Under the pieces are notes generated by a model. It made no database searches. It was not told the DNA's origin and saw only the letters and a list, made by a program, of their open reading frames with translations. A stretch of DNA of 64,000 nt, from the NCBI RefSeq assembly GCF_030815975.1, contig NZ_JAUSXL010000002.1, positions 2,170,001 through 2,234,000 on the forward strand, given 5' to 3'. Positions within the stretch are counted from its first letter, which is position 1; each line of letters starts with the position of its first letter. Source of the stretch: Variovorax paradoxus. GTDB lineage: Bacteria > Pseudomonadota > Gammaproteobacteria > Burkholderiales > Burkholderiaceae_C. This document shows, piece by piece, positions 26,624 through 38,941 of this stretch. Both the position numbers and the translations under genes were made by a program.

Positions 26624-26885
26624 GCGGCGCGGTCGCCCCCACTGTGCCGGCCGCTGCGCGGCTCCCCTGCGGTGCTCGCGTTTCGCGGGGTCTCGCAGAA
26701 CTCGCTTCGCTCAAACAGCTGCGAGCCCTGATCCGCGAAACGCTGCGCTCCTCGGCGGCACAGAGGGGGCGCCCACACCGCACCGCACACCGGGCTTCGA
26801 GGTGGAGTGTTCGCAGTCGATGCGTCCGCGGCGATGGGCGGTGTGTTCCCGGTCGGCCGGCCGGGGACACACCGCTCATCGCCGC
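26624..26885. repeat. Two large intergenic hairpins (family D)
   Basis: The first (26624-26792) has imperfect arms of about 32 bases, GGTGCGCGGTGCGG... mirrored by ...CCGCACCGCACACC, enclosing a second inverted pair (GCGTTTCGCGG/CCGCGAAACGC). The second (26829-26885) pairs CGGCGATGGGCGGTGTGTTC with its near complement ending ATCGCCG. The DNA translates in all frames without family resemblance, although GAACTCGCTTCGCTCAAACA is a motif I recognise from Comamonadaceae intergenic repeats. It fills the 26585-26915 gap between the ATPase and the triuret-hydrolase-like gene. Confidence 0.68.
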
Positions 26886-26915
26886 ACCCCCGCCCTGAAC
26901 AACAGCGAGACAAGA

Positions 26916-27587
26916 ATGCGAATAGAGGCCGCCCCCTTCCCCTACGAATTCGAGGTCAGGAACACAGCACTGGTCCTCATCGACATGCAGCGCGACTTCA
27001 TCGAGCCCGGCGGCTTCGGCGAAACGCTGGGCAACGATGTGTCCTTGCTCGAAGCCATCGTGCCCGCAACCCGGGCAGCCCTGGAGGCGTGGCGACGGGC
27101 CGGCGGCCTCGTGGTCCACACCCGGGAAGCGCACAAGGCGGACCTCTCCGACTGCCCGCCCGCCAAACGCAACCGCGGCAACCCGAGCCTGCGCATTGGC
27201 GACGAAGGACCGATGGGCCGCATCCTCGTCGCAGGCGAACCGGGCAGCCAGATCATCGATGCGCTGGCGCCCGTGGAAGGCGAAATCGTCATCGACAAGC
27301 CCGGCAAGGGCGCGTTCTATGCCACCGGGCTGCACGAACTGCTGCAGCAGCGCGGCATCACGCACCTGCTGTTCGGCGGCGTCACCACCGAGGTCTGCGT
27401 GCAGACCAGCATGCGCGAGGCCAACGACCGGGGCTACGACAGCCTGCTGCTCGAAGACTGCACCGAGAGCTACTTCCCGGCCTTCAAGGCGGCCACGCTC
27501 GACATGGTCCGCGCACAGGGCGCGATCGTCGGCTGGACCGCGCCGAGCGCCGCGCTGCTGGCGGTGCTTCGCCAACAGGGGCAATGA
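26916..27587 (+). CDS. trtA: Triuret hydrolase-like cysteine hydrolase
   Basis: A 223-residue isochorismatase-like hydrolase and a paralogue of the nearby biuret hydrolase. It has Asp23 in LIDMQRDF, Lys128 in IDKPGKGAF and Cys161 in [17 protein letters not shown]. The family resemblance and the partnership with biuH fit TrtA, which hydrolyses triuret to a carboxybiuret that decays to biuret. A ureidoacrylate or other ureide hydrolase cannot be ruled out. CAGCGAGACAAGA precedes ATG 26916; the gntR start overlaps its stop. If correct, the cluster covers triuret to ammonia completely. Confidence 0.72.
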   Translation: MRIEAAPFPYEFEVRNTALVLIDMQRDFIEPGGFGETLGNDVSLLEAIVPATRAALEAWRRAGGLVVHTREAHKADLSDCPPAKRNRGNPSLRIGDEGPMGRILVAGEPGSQIIDALAPVEGEIVIDKPGKGAFYATGLHELLQQRGITHLLFGGVTTEVCVQTSMREANDRGYDSLLLEDCTESYFPAFKAATLDMVRAQGAIVGWTAPSAALLAVLRQQGQ

Positions 27588-28354
27588 CAGCGACTAACAT
27601 TCCGCACGTGTCTACCGTTCGCTCCCGCTCCGCTTCGCCCGCGCCCACGCCCGCTTCCGACAAGGCCGTTTTCCGCACGCGCGCCGACGAGGTCTACGCG
27701 CAGCTCAAGCGCGACGTGGCCGATTTCATCCTCGTGCCCGGCGACCGCTTCACCGAAAACGAGATCAGCGAACGGCTCGGCGTTTCGCGCACGCCCGTGC
27801 GGCAGGCGCTGTTCCGCCTTCAGCAGGAGGGCTTCGTCGAGGTGCTGTTCCGCAGCGGCTGGCGCGTGCTGCCGTTCGACTTCGACCAGTTCGAGCAGCT
27901 TTATGACCTGCGCATGGTGCTCGAGACCACTGCCGTGCACCGCCTCTGCGAGGCCGGCCGCCGCGTCGACCGCAGCCTGCTCGACACGCTGGCCGACATC
28001 TGGCTCGTGCCCGCGGCGCAGCGCAGCAGCGACACCGCGCAGGTGGCGCAGTGGGACGAGGCCTTTCACTGCGCGCTCGTGGCGGCCGCGGGCAACGCCG
28101 AGATGGCGCGCGTGCACAGCGACGTGACCGAGCGCATCCGCATCATCCGCCGGCTCGACTTCACGCAGCAGCCGCGCATCGACGCCACCTACGAGGAGCA
28201 CGGCAAGATTCTCAAGGCCGTGCGCGCCAACCGCGGCGACCAGGCCGCGATGCTGCTGCGCGCGCACATCGAGACCAGCCAGGCCGAGGTGCGCAAGATC
28301 ACGCTGCACCAGGTGCACCTGGCGCGGCATGCGGGCAAGGCCGCGCCGCGCTGA
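27584..28354 (+). CDS. GntR-family regulator (FadR/FCD type)
   Basis: A 256-residue regulator with an N-terminal winged helix ([51 protein letters not shown], about residues 37-87). A C-terminal all-helical FCD-type ligand domain follows, with the metal-binding histidines expected in the family ([25 protein letters not shown]). It closes the nitrogen cluster by four-base overlap with the triuret-hydrolase-like gene. The ACTTGT-AC-ACAAGT site at 14997-15010 is a plausible target. Confidence 0.88.
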   Translation: MTATNIPHVSTVRSRSASPAPTPASDKAVFRTRADEVYAQLKRDVADFILVPGDRFTENEISERLGVSRTPVRQALFRLQQEGFVEVLFRSGWRVLPFDFDQFEQLYDLRMVLETTAVHRLCEAGRRVDRSLLDTLADIWLVPAAQRSSDTAQVAQWDEAFHCALVAAAGNAEMARVHSDVTERIRIIRRLDFTQQPRIDATYEEHGKILKAVRANRGDQAAMLLRAHIETSQAEVRKITLHQVHLARHAGKAAPR

Positions 28355-28367
28355 GCGGCGGCTTTGG

Positions 28368-29171
28368 CTACAGCGTGAAGTCGTAATCCACCGTGATCGG
28401 CGCGTGATCGCTGAACTTCACGGTTTTGTAGATCTGCTCGCTGCGCGCGAGCGCACCCAGGGCCGGTGTGGCCAGGTGGTAGTCGAGCCGCCATCCCACG
28501 TTGTTGGCATAGGCCTGGCCGCGGTTGCTCCACCAGGTGTAGGCCTCGGCCGTGGTGTCGGGCTTGAGCATGCGGTAGACGTCCGCCAGGCCCGCACCGT
28601 CGGTGCCGGCGTCGAGCAGCCGGGTCATCCAGGCGCGCTCCTCGGGCAGGAAGCCGCTGTTCTTCTGGTTGCCGCGCCAGTTCTTGAGGTCGATTTCCTT
28701 GTGGGCGATGTTGATGTCGCCACAGAGGATGAATTCGCGCTCCTTCTTGAGCGCGATGAGGTGCGGGAAAAATCCCTTCAGGAAACGGAACTTGGCTTGC
28801 TGCCGCTCCTCGCCCGAACTGCCGCTCGGGAAGTAGCAGCTGATGATCGAGAGCTTGCGTTCAGGCGTGTCGAAGCGCAGTTCGAGATACCGGCCCTCGG
28901 CGTCGAATTCGGCGTCGCCCCAGCCCACGACCACGGCGCTTGGCGCGTGCTTCGTGTAGATCGCGGTGCCGGCGTAGCCTTTTTTCTCGGCGAAATGGAA
29001 ATGGCCCTTAAGGCCGGCCATTTCCTCGAACCGGCCTTCGATGTCGCTCGCCTGCACCCGGATTTCCTGCATGCAAATACAATCCGGCGCAAGTTCGGCC
29101 ACCCAGTCCGCCACCCCCTTCGTGGCGGCCGAACGCAGGCCATTGAGATTGAGGCTGGTCAGTTTGAACAC
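28368..29171 (-). CDS. xthA: Exodeoxyribonuclease III family nuclease
   Basis: An AP endonuclease/3'-5' exonuclease of the ExoIII/ExoA class, about 267 residues, acting in base-excision repair. Motifs include LTSLNLNGLRSA, CMQEIRVQASD (metal-binding Glu), SCYFPSG, CGDINIAHKEIDL and the catalytic SDHAPI near the C-terminus. GTG 29171 is the chosen start: family similarity begins with FKLTSLN, and GGGAAATTCC precedes it. A longer reading from 29282 overlaps pyrE. Its start lies 13 bases from that of divergent pyrE. Confidence 0.94.
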   Translation of the reverse strand: MFKLTSLNLNGLRSAATKGVADWVAELAPDCICMQEIRVQASDIEGRFEEMAGLKGHFHFAEKKGYAGTAIYTKHAPSAVVVGWGDAEFDAEGRYLELRFDTPERKLSIISCYFPSGSSGEERQQAKFRFLKGFFPHLIALKKEREFILCGDINIAHKEIDLKNWRGNQKNSGFLPEERAWMTRLLDAGTDGAGLADVYRMLKPDTTAEAYTWWSNRGQAYANNVGWRLDYHLATPALGALARSEQIYKTVKFSDHAPITVDYDFTL

Positions 29172-29184
29172 AAGGAATTTCCCG

Positions 29185-29868
29185 ATGGCTGTAGATGGTG
29201 AGAAAAGCAGCGCGGTGGCGCAGGACTTTGTCCAGTTCGCGCTCGACGCCGGCGTGCTGCGCTTCGGCGAGTTCAAGACCAAGGCTGGCCGCCTGAGCCC
29301 CTACTTCTTCAATTCGGGCCTGTTCGACGACGGCGCCAAGATCGCGCGGCTCGCCGGATTCTATGCAGACCGGCTGATCGAGAGCGGCGTCGAGTTCGAC
29401 ATGATCTTCGGCCCCGCCTACAAGGGCATTCCGCTGGGTGCCACGGTGGCGGCCGAACTGGCCCGGCGCGGCCGCAACTATCCCTTTGCCTACAACCGCA
29501 AGGAAGCCAAGGCGCACGGCGAAGGCGGCAACCTGGTGGGTGCGCCGCTCGAGGGGCGCGTGCTGATCGTCGACGACGTGATGTCGGCCGGCACTGCGGT
29601 GCGCGAATCCATTGCCGCCATCGAAGCCGCGGGCGCCACACCGCACGCCGTGGCCATTGCGCTCGACCGGCAGGAAAAAGCCACCGAAAACGGCGTCGAT
29701 GTGGCCCACAGCGCGGTGCAGTACGTGCGCAACAACCTGGGCCTGGAGGTGGTGGCCATTGCCACGCTCGACGACCTGCTGAACTATCTCTCGGGCCATG
29801 CCGCCGCAGACCTGGGGGCGCACCATGAGCGGGTGCTCGCCTACCGCGCGCGCTACGGCGCCAGCTGA
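29185..29868 (+). CDS. pyrE: Orotate phosphoribosyltransferase
   Basis: This enzyme makes OMP from orotate and PRPP in pyrimidine synthesis. The 227 residues contain FNSGLFDDGAK, FGPAYKGIPLGATVA, NRKEAKAHGEGG and the PRPP-binding loop VLIVDDVMSAGTA (about residues 126-138). AAGGAA lies 8 bases before ATG 29185. TACAAT at 29078-29083, inside the divergent nuclease gene, could be its -10, giving a leader of about 95 bases. The DUF4124 gene follows after 9 bases. Confidence 0.97.
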   Translation: MAVDGEKSSAVAQDFVQFALDAGVLRFGEFKTKAGRLSPYFFNSGLFDDGAKIARLAGFYADRLIESGVEFDMIFGPAYKGIPLGATVAAELARRGRNYPFAYNRKEAKAHGEGGNLVGAPLEGRVLIVDDVMSAGTAVRESIAAIEAAGATPHAVAIALDRQEKATENGVDVAHSAVQYVRNNLGLEVVAIATLDDLLNYLSGHAAADLGAHHERVLAYRARYGAS

Positions 29869-29877
29869 GGCCACTCC

Positions 29878-30588
29878 ATGCCCCATCCCACATCCATGCG
29901 CCACAAGCCCGGCCAGGCGGCTCGATCGTTCGCAGCCCCGCGGGTGCTGCCGCTGCTGCTGCTGATGGCGCTGTGGACCGGCGCGGTGCCGGCGCAACCC
30001 GCACCGGCGCCGGCCGCCGGCATTTATTCGTGCACCGATGCGCGCGGCCGCACGTTCACGGCCGACCGCCCGATTGCCGAATGCAGCGACCGCGAACAGC
30101 GCGAGCTGAGCCCGAGCGGCACCACGCGCCGCAGGATCGAGCCCACGTACACGGCCCGCGAACTGGCCGAGCGCGAAGACCGCGCCCGCGAGGCCGCATT
30201 GCAGGCCGCGCGGCTGACCGACGAGCGCCGCCGCGAGCGGGCGTTGCTGGTGCGCTATCCCAATGCCACGGTGCATGACCGCGAGCGCGCCGAGGCGCTG
30301 GTGCAGATCGACGCGGTGATCCAGGCCGCGAAGAAGCGCCTGGCCGAACTCGCCGAAGACCGCCAGAAGATCGATGAGGAGCTCGAGTTCTACAAGCACG
30401 ACACGAGCAAGGCGCCCGGCGCCGTGCGCCGCAAGCTCGAGGACAACGCGCAGAGCGTGGCGGTGCAGAACCGCTTCATCGGCGAGCAGGAAGATGAGAA
30501 GAAGCGCGTCAACGCGCGCTTCGACGAGGAGCGCGGGCGCCTGAAGCAGATCTGGTCCCCCGAGAACGGCGGCGTCGTCAAGCGCTGA
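29878..30588 (+). CDS. DUF4124-type exported protein
   Basis: A 236-residue protein with a signal peptide (RVLPLLLLMALWTGAVPAQPAPA, cleavage near residue 40). A short DUF4124 domain follows (GIYSCTDARGRTFTADRPIAECSDREQRELSPSG), with two conserved Cys. The rest is a long charged helical region, about residues 95-225, probably coiled coil. Function is unknown; such proteins are common in Betaproteobacteria. It sits right after pyrE and probably shares its transcript. Confidence 0.85.
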   Translation: MPHPTSMRHKPGQAARSFAAPRVLPLLLLMALWTGAVPAQPAPAPAAGIYSCTDARGRTFTADRPIAECSDREQRELSPSGTTRRRIEPTYTARELAEREDRAREAALQAARLTDERRRERALLVRYPNATVHDRERAEALVQIDAVIQAAKKRLAELAEDRQKIDEELEFYKHDTSKAPGAVRRKLEDNAQSVAVQNRFIGEQEDEKKRVNARFDEERGRLKQIWSPENGGVVKR

Positions 30589-30601
30589 ACGGCCCTTTCG
30601 G

Positions 30602-30650
30602 GAACACCGCGGAACCGGCTTAGCCGGGCCGCTGGTGTTGCCCGCCCGGA
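30602..30650. repeat. Intergenic palindromic repeat (family C, copy 2)
   Basis: GAACACCGCGGAACCGGCTT-GCCGGGCC-GGTGTTGCCC closely matches the element at 11083-11141. It lies between the convergent DUF4124 and gatB genes and can fold into a nested hairpin, so it may act as a transcript end. The remainder of the gap shows nothing else. Confidence 0.6.
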
Positions 30651-30652
30651 GG

Positions 30653-35192
<4,540 letters not shown>

Positions 35193-35211
35193 AAGGCGAA
35201 AGCCATCATCG

Positions 35212-35243
35212 GCCGGCCTCTGCTCGCGCAGGCCGGCTTTTTT
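35212..35243 (+). terminator. Rho-independent terminator between mreB and mreC
   Basis: GCCGGCCT (35212-35219) pairs with AGGCCGGC (35230-35237) around a 10-base loop and is followed by six T. It lies 20 bases after the mreB stop and 35 before mreC. Partial termination here would keep MreB far more abundant than MreC, MreD and PBP2. Confidence 0.88.
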
Positions 35244-35277
35244 GCCATCTGACGTTGCACACAGCCAGGCCTGAACC

Positions 35278-36258
35278 ATGCCCTTGGGCACGCTCGATCG
35301 CACAGCCCCGCCCCTGTTCAACCAGGGGCAGTCGGCGCTCAGCAAGCTGATCTTCTTCGGCGCGCTCGCACTGTTCCTGATGGTGGCCGACGCGCGCTTC
35401 CATCTCGTGCAGCCGCTGCGCGCGGCCGTCGGCGCGGTGCTCTACCCGGTGCAATGGCTGGCGCTCAAGCCGGTGCAGATGGTGGTTGGCGGCAGCCGCT
35501 ATTTCGAAGACCTGCAGGCGGCCCAGCGCAACGAGGACGAGGCGCGCAAGGCGCTCATGCTGCAGGCCGAGCGCGCGAGCCAGGCCGACACGCTCGCGCA
35601 GGACAACGCGCGGCTGCGCGCGCTGCTCGAGCTGCGCCAGACCACCCAGGCCCCGGGCCGAGCGGCCGAGGTGCTGTACGACGCGGCCGACCCCTACACG
35701 CGCAAGATCGTCATCGACCAGGGGCTCACGCAGGGCGTGGCGCCCGGGTCGCCCGTGATCGACGCGCACGGCGTGCTCGGCCAGGTGACGCAGGTGCAGC
35801 CTTTCACGAGCGAGGTCACGCTGGTGATCGACCGCGATCTTTCCATTCCCGTGCAGAACACCCGCACCGGCGTGCGCAGCGTGGCCTTCGGCGACGCGTC
35901 GGCGCATGGCGGCGGCCTCGAACTGCGCTTCATGGCCGCCAATGCCGACCTGCAGGAGGGCGACCTGCTGTCCACCAGCGGCGTCGACGGCGTCTATCCG
36001 CCCGGCCTGCCGGTGGCGAAGATCGAGCGCATCGAGCGCCGCGCCGATTCGGCCTTTGCGCGCATCTACTGCGTGCCGCTGGCCCATGTGACGGCTGCGC
36101 GCTACGTGCTGGTGCTCGCACCCACGGGGGCGCCCTCGGCGCCGCCGCCCGCGGCGCCGGCCGCCGCCGTGCGCAAGAAGCCCGAGGCCAAGCCGGCCGC
36201 CAAGACGGACAAGGCCGCCGACAAGGCCGACAAGAAAGCCGCGGAGCGCGCCCGATGA
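35278..36258 (+). CDS. mreC: Rod shape-determining protein MreC
   Basis: A bitopic inner-membrane protein of the elongasome, 326 residues. One TM helix (about residues 22-38) is followed by a coiled coil (residues about 75-120, NEDEARKALMLQAERASQADTLAQ). The periplasmic beta domain contains VIDAHGVLGQVTQVQPF and LQEGDLLSTSGVDGVYPPGLPV. The C-terminal 45 residues are an unusual Ala/Pro then Lys/Asp/Ala-rich tail. Its stop overlaps mreD. Confidence 0.97.
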   Translation: MPLGTLDRTAPPLFNQGQSALSKLIFFGALALFLMVADARFHLVQPLRAAVGAVLYPVQWLALKPVQMVVGGSRYFEDLQAAQRNEDEARKALMLQAERASQADTLAQDNARLRALLELRQTTQAPGRAAEVLYDAADPYTRKIVIDQGLTQGVAPGSPVIDAHGVLGQVTQVQPFTSEVTLVIDRDLSIPVQNTRTGVRSVAFGDASAHGGGLELRFMAANADLQEGDLLSTSGVDGVYPPGLPVAKIERIERRADSAFARIYCVPLAHVTAARYVLVLAPTGAPSAPPPAAPAAAVRKKPEAKPAAKTDKAADKADKKAAERAR

Positions 36259-36776
36259 TCAAGCGTCCCGGACAACAGCAGCTCCTGCTGCCCGTGAGCC
36301 CGCTGTTCATGTGGGCGAGCCTGGTGGCGGCGCTGCTCATCAACATGATCCCGATCGGCCGCACCGCCTGGATGCCCGACCTGCTTGCGCTGGCCATCGT
36401 GTTCTGGGGCGTGCACCAGCCGATGCGCGTGGGCATCGGCGCGGCCTTCGTCTTCGGGCTGTGCATGGATGTGCACCAGGCCTCCATGCTGGGCCAGCAT
36501 GCGCTGTCCTACACCACGCTGGGCTTCTTCGCGATCACCATCCACCGGCGCCTGCTGTGGTATCCGGTGGCCTCGCAGGCGCTGCAGGTGCTGCCGCTGT
36601 TCGCGCTGTCGCAGCTCATCGAGGTGGTCACGCGGATGGTCGGCGGCGGCGTGTTCCCGGGCTGGAGCGTGCTGATCTCGCCGGCCATCGAGGCCGCGCT
36701 GTGGCCGCTGGCCACCGCCTTGCTGCTCGCGCCCCAGCTGCGCACGCCGGACCCTGACGAGAACCGGCCGCTGTAG
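36255..36776 (+). CDS. mreD: Rod shape-determining protein MreD
   Basis: A 173-residue integral membrane partner of MreC with about five membrane segments. RTAWMPDLLALAIVFWGVHQP and FVFGLCMDVHQASMLGQHAL are typical of MreD. It starts at ATG 36255, overlapping the mreC stop. Confidence 0.95.
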   Translation: MIKRPGQQQLLLPVSPLFMWASLVAALLINMIPIGRTAWMPDLLALAIVFWGVHQPMRVGIGAAFVFGLCMDVHQASMLGQHALSYTTLGFFAITIHRRLLWYPVASQALQVLPLFALSQLIEVVTRMVGGGVFPGWSVLISPAIEAALWPLATALLLAPQLRTPDPDENRPL

Positions 36777-36846
36777 CCATGGCGCGCCCCGGCTCCTCGA
36801 CCCCAGCAGTTGCCATGGCAATGGCCCGCGCCTAAGCTCGCACGCC

Positions 36847-38814
36847 ATGACCGAAATCCGCAACGTCGCTGCCGATCTCGCGCGCTTCAAGCGCCGCGTG
36901 GTGGTGATCGGCCTCGTGGTGCTCTTCGCGTTCAGCCTGCTCGGCGCCCGCCTGTTCTACCTGCAGGTGGTGCGGCATGAAGACCTGGCCGAGCAAGCCG
37001 AGAGCAACCGCACGGCCATCGTGCCCGTGGTGCCCAACCGCGGCCTGATCCTCGACCGCAACGGCATCGTGCTGGCCTCGAACTATTCGGCCTACACGCT
37101 GGAGATCACGCCCTCGAAGGTGGGCGACGTCGAAGAGACCATCGAGAGCCTCACTCAGGTGCTCGAGGTCTCGCCGCGCGACCGCCGCCGCTTCAAGCGC
37201 TTGCGGGAAGATTCGCGCAGCTTCGATTCCATTCCCATCCGCACCCGCCTGAGCGATGAGGAAGTCGCGCGCTTCGCCGCGCAGCGCTACCGCTTCCCGG
37301 GCGTGGAGATCAAGGCCCGGCTGTTCCGCAACTACCCGCACGCCGAGCTGGCCTCGCACGTGCTCGGCTACATCGGCCGCATCAACCAGCGCGAGAAGAC
37401 CGCGATGGAAGACTGGGCCGAGGAAGACCAGGCCAACTACAAGGGCACCGACTACATCGGCAAACTGGGCATCGAGCAGAGCTACGAGAAGACGCTGCAT
37501 GGCCAGACCGGCGTCGAGCAGATGGAAACCTCGGCCGGCGGCCGCGCGGTGCGCCGGCTCGCCAGCCACCCGGCCACGCCCGGCAACACCGTGATGCTGT
37601 CGCTCGACATCAAGCTACAGAAGCTGGTGGAAGACATGTTCGGCGACCGCCGCGGCGCGCTGGTGGCCATCGATCCCAGGACCGGCGAAGTGCTGGCCTT
37701 CGTGAGCAAGCCCACCTTCGACCCCAACCTGTTCGTCGAAGGCATCGACACCGAGAGCTGGCAGGCGCTGACCGAATCGCTCGACAAGCCGCTCCTGAAC
37801 CGCGCGCTGCGCGGCACCTATCCGCCCGGCTCCACCTACAAGCCCTTCATGGCGCTGGCGGCGCTGCAGACCGGCAAGCGCGGCCCGAACGTGGTGGTGA
37901 ACGACCCCGGCTACTTCAACTTCGGCGGCCACCGCTTCGGCAGCCCCGAGGGCAACATCGGCGGCGTCGACATGCGCCGCTCGATCCAGCTGTCGAGCAA
38001 CATCTACTACTACTCGCTGGCCAACGAAATGGGTGTGGACCTGATCCACGACTTCATGAAGCCGATGGGCTTCGGGCAGATCACCGGCATCGATCTGGGC
38101 GGCGAGGTGCGCGGCGTGCTGCCGAGCACCGAGTGGAAGCGCAACGCCTACAAGCGGCCCGAGCAGAAGAAGTGGTATGCGGGCGAGACCATTTCGCTGG
38201 GCATCGGGCAGGGCTACAACGCCTTCACCATGCTGCAGCTCGCGCAGGCCACGTCCATCGTGGCCGACGGCGGCCTGAAGCACAAGCCGCACCTCGTGCT
38301 GGCCACGCGCAACACGGTGAGCGGGCAGGTGGTGCCGCTGCCCAAGCTGCCGGCGGAGAACCTGGGCTACACCGCAGCCAATGTGGCGGTGGTTCGCGAG
38401 GGCCTGACCAGCGTGGTCACCAGCGGCACCGCGCGCGGCGTGTTCGCGGGCGCGCCCTACCAGGCGGCGGGCAAGACCGGCACCGCGCAGGCCGTGACGC
38501 AGGCGCAGAACACCAAGTACAACGCGCGCGCGCTCGAAGAACACCAGCGCGACCATGCGCTGTTCATGGCCTTCGCCCCGGTCAACGATCCGAAGATCGC
38601 CCTGGCGGTGGTCGTCGAGAACGCCGGCTGGGGCGCGGGCGCCGCGGCGCCCATTGCACGCCGCGTGTTCGACTACTGGCTCGCGGACCAGTATCCGAGC
38701 GAAGCCGACATGGCCGCCATCAAGGTCGGCAAGGCCACCGCGCCGATCGGCAAGCCGCGCGTGGCCAGCGAAGTGGCATGGCCGGCGCCGGCCGCAGCCG
38801 CGACCGCACCCTGA
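36847..38814 (+). CDS. mrdA: Penicillin-binding protein 2 (elongation transpeptidase)
   Basis: A class B PBP that cross-links lateral peptidoglycan in the MreBCD elongasome, 655 residues. It has one N-terminal TM helix (about residues 18-39) and a PBP dimer domain with ANYKGTDYIGKLGIEQSYE. The transpeptidase domain has nucleophile Ser329 in PPGSTYKPF, the SSN motif in QLSSNIYY and Lys543 in AAGKTGTAQ. No Shine-Dalgarno is visible. TAAGCT ends 8 bases before ATG 36847, similar to the radA start, so the message might be leaderless from its own promoter. A rodA gene does not follow; a REP-like repeat does. Confidence 0.96.
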   Translation: MTEIRNVAADLARFKRRVVVIGLVVLFAFSLLGARLFYLQVVRHEDLAEQAESNRTAIVPVVPNRGLILDRNGIVLASNYSAYTLEITPSKVGDVEETIESLTQVLEVSPRDRRRFKRLREDSRSFDSIPIRTRLSDEEVARFAAQRYRFPGVEIKARLFRNYPHAELASHVLGYIGRINQREKTAMEDWAEEDQANYKGTDYIGKLGIEQSYEKTLHGQTGVEQMETSAGGRAVRRLASHPATPGNTVMLSLDIKLQKLVEDMFGDRRGALVAIDPRTGEVLAFVSKPTFDPNLFVEGIDTESWQALTESLDKPLLNRALRGTYPPGSTYKPFMALAALQTGKRGPNVVVNDPGYFNFGGHRFGSPEGNIGGVDMRRSIQLSSNIYYYSLANEMGVDLIHDFMKPMGFGQITGIDLGGEVRGVLPSTEWKRNAYKRPEQKKWYAGETISLGIGQGYNAFTMLQLAQATSIVADGGLKHKPHLVLATRNTVSGQVVPLPKLPAENLGYTAANVAVVREGLTSVVTSGTARGVFAGAPYQAAGKTGTAQAVTQAQNTKYNARALEEHQRDHALFMAFAPVNDPKIALAVVVENAGWGAGAAAPIARRVFDYWLADQYPSEADMAAIKVGKATAPIGKPRVASEVAWPAPAAAATAP

Positions 38815-38820
38815 ATCTTG

Positions 38821-38935
38821 CTCCCTCTCCCTCCGGGAGAGGGTGGGGGTGAGGGCGCTGTACCGCCGATGAGGCGCGGCACCCGTACGATGGCCGCTGC
38901 CCTCACCCTGGCCCTCTCCCGGAGGGAGAGGGAAC
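38821..38935. repeat. REP-like double hairpin (family A, copy 2)
   Basis: CCCTCTCCC/GGGAGAGGG hairpins at 38823-38843 and 38912-38932 flank a mutually inverted pair (GGTGGGGGTGAGGGC and GCCCTCACC). It is the same unit as 14822-14935. It lies between the convergent mrdA and fahA genes and may serve both as a transcript end. Confidence 0.82.
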
Positions 38936-38941
38936 AAAACC

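Noticed and set aside
26581..26898. Possible 105-residue protein starting MSALPAV after the ABC ATPase gene
   Set aside because: It is a translation of the family D hairpins, Arg-rich, without a ribosome site or any family resemblance.
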